Below are positions 40,822-47,917 of a stretch of DNA of 50,758 bases, in pieces (the stretch's first letter is position 1; each line of letters opens with the position of its first letter). Below the pieces are notes generated by a model. It searched no databases. It was not told the DNA's origin and saw only the letters and a list, made by a program, of their open reading frames with translations. The stretch covers positions 1 to 50,758 of the forward strand of contig CALWIA010000004.1 of NCBI GenBank assembly GCA_944380605.1. The letters run 5' to 3'. Made by a program: the position numbers and the translations under genes. Source of the DNA: an uncultured Lachnospiraceae bacterium. Its GTDB lineage: Bacteria > Bacillota > Clostridia > Lachnospirales > Lachnospiraceae.

Positions 40822-42225
40822 TTATACTCCGTAGATCACGTCCAGCAGGGAACCGTCCCGGTTCTGGACTTTGGCCACGATCCGGTCTTTTTTGATCTCC
40901 CGCTTTTTGGGGGCTCCGTTGATTTTGTCCGCCAGCGCCTTCAGCTCGCCGATGTCCTTCACCGGCAGATGGGCCTTCTGCAGGGCCTCTTTCAGTTCCG
41001 GCCGGGCGGGGTTGACGGCGATGCCGTACTGGGTCACCAGCATGTCCACGCTGCTGCCCGGCGTGGACACCGTCAGCACCCGGTCCACCACAATGGGCAT
41101 CCGGGCCCGGCTCAGCGGCGCCACGATCACCGTCAGCTTGGCGCAGGCCGCCACGTCGGTGTGGCCGCCGGAACCGCCGATGATATAGCCTTTGGAATCG
41201 GTGTGGACGTTGACGTTGAAATCCAGATCGATCTGGGTGGCCCCCAGCACCACCACGTCCAGAGAACCTGCCGCCGTACTCTTGGCGGTGGGGCTGGCGT
41301 AGCGGCTGGCGGTGATCTCCATGTGCCGCGGATTGGTCCGCAGGGATTCCACCGCTTTCAGGTCGAAGCACTGCACGTCCTGAATGGCCTCAAACAGCCC
41401 TTCGTTCAGCATGTCCACGATGTAGCCGGTGATGCCGCCCAGGGCGTAGCTGCCTTTGATGTGTTTTTCCAGCATGATCTGCTTGAGAAAATCCGCCGTG
41501 GCTAAAGACGCGCCGCCGGCGCCGGTCTGGAAGGACACGCCGTCTTTTAACAGGCCGGAGGCGTCGATGGCCCGGGCCGCCGTCTGGGCGATCCGCAGGG
41601 CGATGGGGTCTTTGGGCATCCGGGTGGTGCCGGAGACGATGCCTCTCGGGTCGCCGATGGCGTCCACCTGCACCACATAGTCCACAAAGTCCTCGGAAAT
41701 GGACCAGTCGTACAGCGGATAGTCCACCAGGTTGTCGGTGATCACCACGGTTTTGGCCGCGCACTGGGCGTCGACAAAGGCGTAGCCCAGGGAGCCGCAG
41801 GCGGATTTGCCGATTTTGCCAGTGCAGTTGCCCATGGGGTCCGCGGTGGGCGCCGCCAGAAACGCCACGTCGATTTTGGATACGCCCTGTTCCAGGTCGC
41901 TGGGGCGGCTGCCGTGGGTCCGGAAAATCACCGGGTTTTTCAGCACCCCTTCGGAGATGGCCCGGCCCACCGCCGGGCCGATGTAATTGGTTTCCAGTCC
42001 CGTCACCACGCCGCTTTTCATGTGTTCGATCATCGGCGCGTGGCCGTCGTGAATGGAGCTGGCGTTGACCGTCAGATCCCGGATTCCCATGGCGGCGATT
42101 TCATCCAGCACCATGTTCAGCACGTAGTCGCCGCTGCGCAGGTGATGGTGAAAGGATATGCACATTCCGTCCCGCAGGCCGGAGGCGGCGATGGCCTCCC
42201 GCAGGCTTCCTGCCAGTTTACTCAT
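40822..42225 (-). CDS. citF: Citrate lyase alpha subunit (citrate:acetyl-ACP transferase), short form
   Basis: CitF exchanges acetyl for citryl on the acyl-carrier subunit. The 467-residue protein shows LRDGMCISFHHHLRSGDYVL, NCTGKIGKSACGSLGYA, VSFQTGAGGASLA, ALGGITGYIVDMLNEG, GGSGGHTDVAACAKL and PGSSVDMLVTQYGIAVNPARP, all matching the family. Compared with E. coli CitF it lacks about 45 N-terminal residues. The start is well supported: AGGAGGG lies 7 bases upstream and the ATG overlaps the end of citE by 8 bases, so the short form looks real. The same fold also occurs in other CoA or ACP transferases, so a related substrate is possible. Confidence 0.88.
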   Translation of the reverse strand: MSKLAGSLREAIAASGLRDGMCISFHHHLRSGDYVLNMVLDEIAAMGIRDLTVNASSIHDGHAPMIEHMKSGVVTGLETNYIGPAVGRAISEGVLKNPVIFRTHGSRPSDLEQGVSKIDVAFLAAPTADPMGNCTGKIGKSACGSLGYAFVDAQCAAKTVVITDNLVDYPLYDWSISEDFVDYVVQVDAIGDPRGIVSGTTRMPKDPIALRIAQTAARAIDASGLLKDGVSFQTGAGGASLATADFLKQIMLEKHIKGSYALGGITGYIVDMLNEGLFEAIQDVQCFDLKAVESLRTNPRHMEITASRYASPTAKSTAAGSLDVVVLGATQIDLDFNVNVHTDSKGYIIGGSGGHTDVAACAKLTVIVAPLSRARMPIVVDRVLTVSTPGSSVDMLVTQYGIAVNPARPELKEALQKAHLPVKDIGELKALADKINGAPKKREIKKDRIVAKVQNRDGSLLDVIYGV

Positions 42226-43093
42226 CCAGCATCCCTCCTATCTGGGCCGCCGCTTCCAGGACCTGTCTGGCCCGTTCCACGATCGGCGCGTCAATCATCT
42301 TGCCCCGCAGGGAAACCGCTCCTTTTCCCTGCTCCTTGGCTTCTTCCATGGCGGCAAATACGTCTCTGGCATAGGCCACGTCTTCTTTGGACGGGCTGAA
42401 CACCGCGTTGACGATGTCCACATGCCGTGGCGAGATCACCGCCTTGCCGGTATAGCCCAGGCCCCTGGCCAGTTCCGCGTCTTTCTTTAATCCGGCCAGG
42501 TCCTCCACGTCGGTAAAAGGCGTGTCGTAGGCGTCGATGCCGGCGGCCCGGGCGGCGCATACCAGCCGTCCTCTGGCGTAGGCAATCTCGTTTCCTTCTT
42601 TGGTGCGGCGGCAGCGCAGGTCCGCCGTCAGATCCTCCGCCCCCAGGTACAGCGCCGCCATCCGTTTGGTGGAACGGGCGATTTCAAAGGCGTTTTCAAT
42701 GCCCAGGGTGGTTTCCAGCAGCGGAATGATCCGGGTGCGGCCGATTTCGATGCCGTTTTTCTCCTCTTCCTCCGCCATCTTCGCTTCCAGCTCATGGATG
42801 TATGCCGCTCCGCTAACCTTGGTGGGCATGATCACGTCGGGCTTTAAGGGGATCATGGCCTCCAGGTCCTCTTTCCAGTACGGCGTGTCCAAGGCGTTGA
42901 TCCGCACGATGATCTCGCAGCCGCCAAAGTCCAGCATTTCCAGGGCGCAGCGCACCAGCTCCCTGGCGGCGTCCTTCTGGTCCGGCGCCACCGCGTCTTC
43001 CAGGTCAAAAATAATGCTGTCGGCCCCCAATACGCCGCCGTTCATCACCATATTGGGGTTGTTGCCCGGCAGAAACAGCATGGTTCTTCTCAT
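42218..43093 (-). CDS. citE: Citrate lyase beta subunit (citryl-ACP lyase)
   Basis: CitE cleaves citryl-ACP to oxaloacetate and acetyl-ACP. The 291-residue protein has MLFLPGNNPNMV at the start, DSIIFDLEDAVAPDQKDAAR (metal-binding acidic motif), VRINALDTPYW, PLLETTLGIENAFEIA and YLGAEDLTADL, as in the CitE/HpcH family. Its ATG overlaps the citD stop by 4 bases. The D-E-F gene order is standard for citrate lyase. CitC ligase and CitX/CitG for prosthetic-group synthesis are not in the window. Confidence 0.92.
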   Translation of the reverse strand: MRRTMLFLPGNNPNMVMNGGVLGADSIIFDLEDAVAPDQKDAARELVRCALEMLDFGGCEIIVRINALDTPYWKEDLEAMIPLKPDVIMPTKVSGAAYIHELEAKMAEEEEKNGIEIGRTRIIPLLETTLGIENAFEIARSTKRMAALYLGAEDLTADLRCRRTKEGNEIAYARGRLVCAARAAGIDAYDTPFTDVEDLAGLKKDAELARGLGYTGKAVISPRHVDIVNAVFSPSKEDVAYARDVFAAMEEAKEQGKGAVSLRGKMIDAPIVERARQVLEAAAQIGGMLDE

Positions 43094-43362
43094 GACTCCA
43101 CCTCCGATCCCCGCTTGATGGCCGTGATCATCCGGGCCCGGACCGTGCAGTCCAGGGCGCCGCGGTCCACCGCCTGCACCTGCGCCGAGGTAACCTCCAT
43201 TTCCTCCAGCGCGTCTTTCAGTACCTGCATAATGGTGTCGTGATAGTACACGTCCACCGAAGAAGTCAGCTGAATGTCCAGAGTCCCGTCCCCCGGTTTC
43301 AGGGTGATCAGGATGTCGCTGGATTCCAGCGTCCCCGCCGCTGCCGGCTTAACAATCTTCAT
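43090..43362 (-). CDS. citD: Citrate lyase acyl carrier protein (gamma subunit)
   Basis: A 90-residue acyl carrier protein. From the ATG at 43362 the sequence MKIVKPAAAGTLESSDILI places Ser at position 14, which in CitD carries the phosphoribosyl-dephospho-CoA arm. The remainder fits the family through QLTSSVDVYYHDTIMQVL. Upstream in-frame starts add up to 25 residues but lack the family pattern; GGAGGGAG precedes this ATG. It is the first gene of the operon, reading away from the divergent GntR regulator. Confidence 0.92.
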   Translation of the reverse strand: MKIVKPAAAGTLESSDILITLKPGDGTLDIQLTSSVDVYYHDTIMQVLKDALEEMEVTSAQVQAVDRGALDCTVRARMITAIKRGSEVES

Positions 43363-43448
43363 GCCTTCTCCCTCCATTCTTACGTGTTCTTCCCTTCCGG
43401 CCTGCCGCCGGTAGGTATAAATGTTAAATGGATACATTTCACATTTTC

Positions 43449-43477
43449 ATCATACACGATTGTCAGTATTTTTGCAA
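43449..43477 (-). promoter_or_regulatory. Promoter of the citDEF-dehydrogenase operon
   Basis: On the minus strand TTGCAA, 17 bases and TATGAT. Between it and citD, at 43426-43439, lies the palindrome AAATGGATACATTT, a possible operator. It is back to back with the gntR promoter. Confidence 0.55.
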
Positions 43478-43504
43478 TGCCAAACGAGACTTTCCTGACA
43501 ATTC

Positions 43505-43533
43505 TTGACAACCCCTGGTTTTACCGATATACT
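43505..43533 (+). promoter_or_regulatory. Promoter of the GntR regulator
   Basis: TTGACA, exactly 17 bases, then TATACT on the plus strand: a near-consensus promoter 37 bases before the gntR start. The -10 box overlaps an ATAC-N5-GTAT inverted repeat beginning in the box itself, which could be an autoregulatory site. Confidence 0.75.
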
Positions 43534-43569
43534 ACCGGTATCATTATGGATTTTGCGGAGGAATGGAAG

Positions 43570-44217
43570 ATGCGCCAGATCAACAGTGAACTGACCCGGG
43601 ACAAAGTCGTCAACGCGCTGCGCCGGGAGATTCTCTACGGACATCTGAAGGCGGGGGACGTGCTGTACCAGGACAAAATCGCCGCCGAGCTGGGGGTGTC
43701 CCGGCTGCCGGTGCGGGAAGCGCTGCAGATTCTGGGCAACGAGGGCCTGGTCAACGTCCGCCCCAACAAGGTGGCCGTCATCAACAACATCTCCGGAAAA
43801 TTTCTCAAGGATCACTTCGCCTTCCGCTCCTTCCTGGAACAGGAGGCGGCCCGCGCCGCCTGCCGGCAGCAGATGGACTGCGGCCCTCTGTGGGACAACT
43901 ACCGCCTGGCCGAAGCGGCCATCGACCGCCGGGACTACAGCGGATTTGACGAGTACAACCGGGCCATCCACGCCATTCTCTGGCACGCCCCCGACAACTC
44001 CCAGATGGAGCGGGTGCTGTCCCAGCTGTGGAACACCTTTATCACCGACGAGGCCCACTCCCAGCGCAACGCCCGGGAGTCCAACGCCGACCACGCCGAG
44101 ATCATCCGCGCCATCGAGGCCCGGGACGCGGAGGCGGCCGCCCGCCTGGTGGACCGCCACGTGCACCGCAGCTACAGCCGGATCCTGCAGTTTCTCTCCG
44201 GTGAGAATCCTTTATAG
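43570..44217 (+). CDS. GntR family transcriptional regulator (FadR/FCD subgroup)
   Basis: A 215-residue regulator, the only clear plus-strand gene in the window. Residues 1-70 form the winged helix-turn-helix (VVNALRREILYGHLKAGDVL, then AAELGVSRLPVREALQILGNEG). Residues 80-205 form an all-helical FCD effector domain (HFAFRSFLEQEAARAA, FDEYNRAIHAILW, NADHAEIIRAIEARDAEAAARLVDRHVHRS) whose Asp/His residues usually bind a metal and an organic acid. GGAGG lies 8 bases before the ATG at 43570; an ATG eight codons earlier is less well supported. Its divergent position makes it the probable regulator of the citrate lyase operon. Confidence 0.92.
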   Translation: MRQINSELTRDKVVNALRREILYGHLKAGDVLYQDKIAAELGVSRLPVREALQILGNEGLVNVRPNKVAVINNISGKFLKDHFAFRSFLEQEAARAACRQQMDCGPLWDNYRLAEAAIDRRDYSGFDEYNRAIHAILWHAPDNSQMERVLSQLWNTFITDEAHSQRNARESNADHAEIIRAIEARDAEAAARLVDRHVHRSYSRILQFLSGENPL

Positions 44218-44422
44218 TAGTGCGGGGCCTTGCATGTTCCATGGGAGATGGGGTATAATAGGAGCACTTGGCGAGGTTTTTTCGAGCCTAGTGCGAGTCA
44301 TACCTGGCTGCTTAGCAAATCGGAGCCGAAGGCGAACGATGCGGTTAGCAGACATGGTATAATACCATCAAATCACGATTTAGTGAATCAGGATTAGAAT
44401 GGATTGGGGATTCAGCAGATGT
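44218..44422. other. Non-coding palindromic element between gntR and the chromate operon
   Basis: About 200 bases without a convincing reading frame. On the plus strand TTGCAT, 18 bases and TATAAT (44230-44259) form a promoter-like pair. A T-run flanked by GGCGAGG and CGAGCC follows, then a GGCT/AGCC stem, and the perfect palindrome ATGGTAT-A-ATACCAT at 44354-44368. The string GGTATAATA occurs twice, about 105 bases apart. It could be a small RNA gene, a REP-type repeat or the remains of a small mobile element. I cannot decide from one copy. Confidence 0.4.
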
Positions 44423-44461
44423 AAAAACAGCGGGCCGGGAGTTTTTCACTCTCAGCCCGCT
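44423..44461 (-). terminator. Intrinsic terminator of the chromate transporter operon
   Basis: Arms 44429-44441 and 44449-44461 pair over 13 bases with one mismatch and one G-U around TTTTTCA. On the minus strand five T follow at 44423-44427. It is 50 bases past the stop of the second transporter gene. Confidence 0.8.
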
Positions 44462-44510
44462 ACCCTTATGCAAATCAAGTATTCAAAAACTCTGCCGGTG
44501 TCATAATCCT

Positions 44511-45077
44511 TCATACCCCAATAAAATAATAGCACACCGCGCCGCTGACGCCGCTGAGCAGAATCGACTGCACCGGTCCCAGTTTCTTTTTCTGCAGCAG
44601 CACCAGGAAAATCAGCGCCAGCACCACGGCAATTCCGTCGGTGTTTGCAGGCGCCGCCTGTTCGATGCCGCCCCACCAGGCGTTGCCCACGATTTTCACC
44701 GCCGCCGCCAGCACCATAGCCGCCACCGCCGGATGCAGGCCATTCAGCACGCCTTTCACCGCGTCCAGGTTCCGGTACTTGTAGTACACCCGGGCCATAA
44801 TCAGCACAATCACCATGGCCGGGGCCACATAAGCCAGGGTCGCCGCCAGCGTGCCGGGGATCCCCGCCGTCCGGGTGCCGACGAAGGACGCGATATTGAT
44901 GCCCAGCGGGCCGGGAGTCATCTCAGAGATGGAGATGATATCCGTAAATTCCGTGTTGGTCAGCCAGCTGTGGTCCGCCACCACCCGGCTGCGGATCAGT
45001 TCCATATTGGCCAGGCCGCCGCCGAAGCTGAACATGCCGATGATGAAAAAGGTCTTGATCAGTTCCAGATAGATCAT
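44511..45077 (-). CDS. Chromate transporter family protein, second half-subunit
   Basis: A 188-residue membrane protein of the CHR family, half-size type (one six-helix domain). It contains FFIIGMFSFGGGLANMELI and ISEMTPGPLGINIASFVGTRTAG, the conserved F-G-G-G and P-G-P motifs of the family. Half-size CHR proteins work as heterodimers encoded by tandem genes. Its ATG overlaps the stop of the first half gene by 4 bases. Whether the physiological substrate is chromate, sulfate or another anion cannot be told. Confidence 0.9.
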   Translation of the reverse strand: MIYLELIKTFFIIGMFSFGGGLANMELIRSRVVADHSWLTNTEFTDIISISEMTPGPLGINIASFVGTRTAGIPGTLAATLAYVAPAMVIVLIMARVYYKYRNLDAVKGVLNGLHPAVAAMVLAAAVKIVGNAWWGGIEQAAPANTDGIAVVLALIFLVLLQKKKLGPVQSILLSGVSGAVCYYFIGV

Positions 45078-45697
45078 CTCGTTTTCGCCTCCTTCATATG
45101 TCTCCAGGTCAGCAGGCCGCTGATGCAGCCGCAGACGATGATCACCAGAATCACGTCTGCGTCAAACAGCAGGATGGCCGCCGCCGCGCAGACCAGCATC
45201 GCCGCCGACAGGACTTCTTTTTTCTTCAGCACGTTGCCGGACATGGTCAGGGTCACGTTGATCATCACGGCGGCCACGCCGGCCTGCATGCCCTTTAAAA
45301 TCAGCGCCACCAGCTGGTTGCTGCGAAACTGCACATAGCAGGTGGAGATAATCGTCAGTATGATCATAGGCGGCAGCACCGTCCCCGCCACCGTCAGCAG
45401 CGCGCCTCCCACGCCGGCAATCCGGTAGCCGATGATAATGGAGGTGTTGACGGCCATGACGCCGGGGCAGGACTGGGCGATAGCCACCAGATCCATGACC
45501 TCCTCCTGGCTGATCCATTTTAACTCTTCTACAAATTTCTTCTGCAGCATGGAGATAATCACCATGCCTCCCCCGAAGGTGCACCCGCTGATAATAAAGC
45601 AGGTCTTGAACAGGGTCCACAGCGTATGCGCATCCGCCTTTCTGGCTGACTGCGCGGCTGGCTGACTGGCTGTCTGTATGGCTTGTCCGCTTTCCAT
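45074..45697 (-). CDS. Chromate transporter family protein, first half-subunit
   Basis: A 207-residue half-size CHR protein with CFIISGCTFGGGMVIISML near residues 33-51 and AIAQSCPGVMAVNTSIIIGY, equivalent to the family's F-G-G-G and P-G motifs. About 25 polar residues rich in Gln and Ala precede the first helix. It is the first gene of the two-gene operon and has its own promoter upstream. AAAGGAA stands before the ATG. Confidence 0.9.
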   Translation of the reverse strand: MESGQAIQTASQPAAQSARKADAHTLWTLFKTCFIISGCTFGGGMVIISMLQKKFVEELKWISQEEVMDLVAIAQSCPGVMAVNTSIIIGYRIAGVGGALLTVAGTVLPPMIILTIISTCYVQFRSNQLVALILKGMQAGVAAVMINVTLTMSGNVLKKKEVLSAAMLVCAAAAILLFDADVILVIIVCGCISGLLTWRHMKEAKTR

Positions 45698-45753
45698 CTG
45701 TCGTTCCTTTCCGCCGGTGTCCCATAGAATCCGCGCTGTTTCATTTTTCCAAT

Positions 45754-45782
45754 ATCATAGCACAGTTCATTTGTAATAACAA
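45754..45782 (-). promoter_or_regulatory. Promoter of the chromate transporter pair
   Basis: On the minus strand TTGTTA, 17 bases and TATGAT, in the AT-rich gap between mgtE and the first transporter gene. Confidence 0.6.
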
Positions 45783-45797
45783 CTGCATGTTTTGGAA

Positions 45798-45832
45798 TTT
45801 TCAGCCGGCGCACCGCGGGTTTTCAGCCGGCG
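45798..45832. repeat. 13-base direct repeat at the end of mgtE
   Basis: TTTTCAGCCGGCG occurs at 45798-45810 and again at 45820-45832. The second copy contains the mgtE stop codon. Such a short duplication could come from slippage. No clear terminator is seen here for mgtE. Confidence 0.6.
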
Positions 45833-47262
45833 GCCTGGATCAGCAGAAGCCAGGCCAGCCCGTAGTAAATCACCACCGCCACCAGGTCGTTGACCGTGGT
45901 AATCAGGGGGCCGGACGCCACCGCCGGGTCGATGCGGATCTTTTTGAAGGCCAGGGGAATCACCGTTCCCGACATGCTGGACAGGGTCATGGCCCCCAGC
46001 AGCGCGGTGCCGGTGCAGAAGGAAATGGAAAACGCCGCCGCCGGCGTCTGCCCTTTCAGCCCCCACAGATACAGGCCTACAAACAGGAAGGACAGCACGC
46101 CCAGCAAAAGTCCGTTTAACAGGCCGATCCGGGTCTCTTTGCCGATCAGCGCGGCCTTCTGCTTCCGGTCTACGTGTTCATCCATCAGCACGCGGATGGT
46201 CACCGCCAGCGACTGGGTGCCCACGTTGCCCGCCATGTCCAGCACCAGCGACTGGAAGGCGATGATCAGCGGCAGCTGCGCCACCACGCCTTCAAAAGCG
46301 CCTACCACGCCGGACACCACCAGCCCCAACCCCAGCAGCACCACCAGCCAGGGCAGCCGTTTGCGGATACTCTGGGTCAGCGGCTCCCGCAGGTCTTCCT
46401 CCGCGGACAGGCCGGCAAACATGGCGTAGTCCTCTTCCATGGCCTCGTCCGCCAGCTCCATGATCTCCTGGGAGGTCAAAACCCCCAGCAGCCGGTTGTC
46501 CGAATCCAGCACCGGAATGGAATCCTCGGAATAATCCTTCAGCCGGGCGACGCATTCCTCCAGCGGCTCTTCCGCGTAGACATAAGGATAGGAAGTCATG
46601 GTAATGGCCGCCAGTTCCGTTCCCTCTCTGGCCAGAATCAGCTTCTTCAGATCGATGGCGCCCAGCAGCGTCCGGTCTCCATCCACCACGTATATGGTGG
46701 AGATGTTGTCGTGTTCCGCGGCCTGGGCGATCAGCGAGCGCATGGCCTGGCGGACGCTGATGCCGGCGGGAACGGAAATGTAGTTGGTGGTCATCCGGCT
46801 GCCGATCTCGTCTTCGTCAAAGGAATTCAACAGCAGGATTTCCCGCCGGGTATCCCCGTCCAGCAGCGCCAGCAGCGTGTTCCGCTCCCCCTTTTTCATC
46901 CCCCGCAGGCAGTCCGCCGCAGCCGCGACCTCAAACCGGGACAGCACCGCCGCCCGCTTCCGGATGTTCAGTTCTTTCACATACATGCCGGGGTCTTCCG
47001 AATACTCAAAAATGTCCGCCAGCGTCTCCGCGTCCAGCAGGCAGTACAGCCGGGCTCTCTCATCCGCCGTCAGAAGCGCCAGCGCTTCTTCGATATCGTT
47101 TTCGTGGTAAGATAAAATCTTTTCTTTTTTCAGCTTCGGCGCCAGATTGCCGCGGACAATCTCCGCGATCTCCTGTTTGTAATCCGGGTGCACGCCCTTC
47201 ACGCCTCCGGTCTGCGGCGCAAAATTCTTAAAATCCGTCTCGCGGAATTTCGTGTTGTTCAT
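45823..47262 (-). CDS. mgtE: Magnesium transporter MgtE
   Basis: A 479-residue magnesium channel. Order: N-terminal superhelical MgtE_N domain (about 25-135), two CBS domains (about 140-260, with EIGSRMTTNYISVPAGISVR and AITMTSYPYVYAEEPL), a connecting helix, and a five-helix membrane domain (about 290-479). The membrane domain has LPLIIAFQSLVLDMAGNVGT, the conserved N-x-G-x-Q selectivity region continuing in GTQSLAVTIR, and a late acidic residue in PLITTVNDLVAV. AAAGGAGG precedes the ATG at 47262. The leader upstream is long and structured, which suggests magnesium-dependent control at the RNA level; I do not find the M-box consensus in it. Confidence 0.93.
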   Translation of the reverse strand: MNNTKFRETDFKNFAPQTGGVKGVHPDYKQEIAEIVRGNLAPKLKKEKILSYHENDIEEALALLTADERARLYCLLDAETLADIFEYSEDPGMYVKELNIRKRAAVLSRFEVAAAADCLRGMKKGERNTLLALLDGDTRREILLLNSFDEDEIGSRMTTNYISVPAGISVRQAMRSLIAQAAEHDNISTIYVVDGDRTLLGAIDLKKLILAREGTELAAITMTSYPYVYAEEPLEECVARLKDYSEDSIPVLDSDNRLLGVLTSQEIMELADEAMEEDYAMFAGLSAEEDLREPLTQSIRKRLPWLVVLLGLGLVVSGVVGAFEGVVAQLPLIIAFQSLVLDMAGNVGTQSLAVTIRVLMDEHVDRKQKAALIGKETRIGLLNGLLLGVLSFLFVGLYLWGLKGQTPAAAFSISFCTGTALLGAMTLSSMSGTVIPLAFKKIRIDPAVASGPLITTVNDLVAVVIYYGLAWLLLIQAAG

Positions 47263-47499
47263 GTTTGCTTCCTCCTTTACGCTTTTTTCCGGGGATACGT
47301 CCCCTGACGCAAAGATCCGGAAGCCGGAACAGGAACCCTGCGCCGGACGTCCGTCTGCCGGACCGGCGCTGCCAAAAAAGGGCACAAAAAAACCACTGTC
47401 CCCCGCTGCGTTTCCTGTCCGGCACGGGTCTCTGCCGGTACAGCGATGCATCAGAAACAGACAATGGTTTTGCTGCCGCGTTCCCTCCTCCGCCCTCTG
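47263..47499 (-). promoter_or_regulatory. Structured mgtE leader with terminator-like hairpin
   Basis: Read on the minus strand, arms 47460-47471 and 47389-47400 pair over 12 bases with one G-U and are followed by seven T (47386-47392). Inside lie GUUUC/GAAAC and CUGU-CCGGCA/UGCCGG-ACAG stems. Closer to mgtE are a GCGCCGG/CCGGCGC stem and a UUUGCG-GGGG/CCCC-CGUAAA stem that ends at the ribosome site. Three GACAG strings and a UCUGUC further upstream allow alternative pairing. The arrangement is that of an attenuator, but no known riboswitch consensus is recognisable. It could instead be the terminator of the preceding small gene. Confidence 0.5.
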
Positions 47500-47592
47500 T
47501 CACGGACCGCAGACCGCAGCGTCCGGGCAGACAGATCTCTGTCGCGCAGAAAAACCCTTGTCCATACTTCGGCCGCTGCAACTGCCGTCCAT
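47500..47592 (-). CDS. Possible 30-residue leader peptide upstream of mgtE
   Basis: ATG at 47592 after GTGAGGTG (5 bases spacing) opens a 30-codon frame, MDGSCSGRSMDKGFSARQRS and ten more residues, ending in TGA at 47500, 28 bases before the terminator-like hairpin. It contains four Cys/Pro-rich positions but no homology that I recognise. Its place suggests a translated leader controlling the hairpin. The evidence is position and ribosome site only. Confidence 0.3.
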   Translation of the reverse strand: MDGSCSGRSMDKGFSARQRSVCPDAAVCGP

Positions 47593-47621
47593 ACAATCAC
47601 CTCACTTTTCTTACCTTTGCG

Positions 47622-47858
47622 CTATTGCAGTTTTCGAATCAGCGTTTCCCGCTCCGGGCCGAAAATTTCCAGCGCCGCCAGGGCCTGTTCAGCCGTCAGA
47701 TGCAGATTGCGCATCAAGTTTTTCAGGCTGCGCAGCTGTACATTCTCGGTAACTTCCGTCGTCACTTCTTCCATTACTTCCCGCCTTACTTCTTCGGCCA
47801 TTTCCGCCACGGCTCTCGCCGCCGCGTCTGCCTCCAGCTGTCTGAGTGCCTCACACAT
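47622..47858 (-). CDS. Small protein resembling the C-terminal tail of Rpn/PD-(D/E)XK nuclease proteins
   Basis: A 78-residue protein. It opens MCEALRQLEADAAARAVAEM, has a charged helical middle of Glu/Val/Thr, and ends NLMRNLHLTAEQALAALEI. This matches the tail pattern of Rpn-type transposase-nuclease proteins of gut Clostridia, which occur both as full-length proteins and as free-standing tails. No nuclease domain is present. The ATG at 47858 is chosen because GGAGG stands 8 bases upstream; an ATG nine codons earlier is possible. It follows the smaller lipoprotein gene closely and may be a relic or a small regulatory protein. Confidence 0.55.
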   Translation of the reverse strand: MCEALRQLEADAAARAVAEMAEEVRREVMEEVTTEVTENVQLRSLKNLMRNLHLTAEQALAALEIFGPERETLIRKLQ

Positions 47859-47917
47859 AGGAACCACCTCCTCTTCCTTATTCATGGCGAGCTTCGCATT
47901 GGATTTGACTCCGGAAT

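Noticed and set aside
43240..43569. Longer N-terminus for the GntR regulator
   Set aside because: The extension covers the divergent promoters and antisense of citD. GGAGG 8 bases before 43570 marks the start.
47263..47621. M-box (ykoK) riboswitch before mgtE
   Set aside because: I looked for the conserved M-box strings on the minus strand and did not find them. The structure is therefore reported as an unclassified leader.
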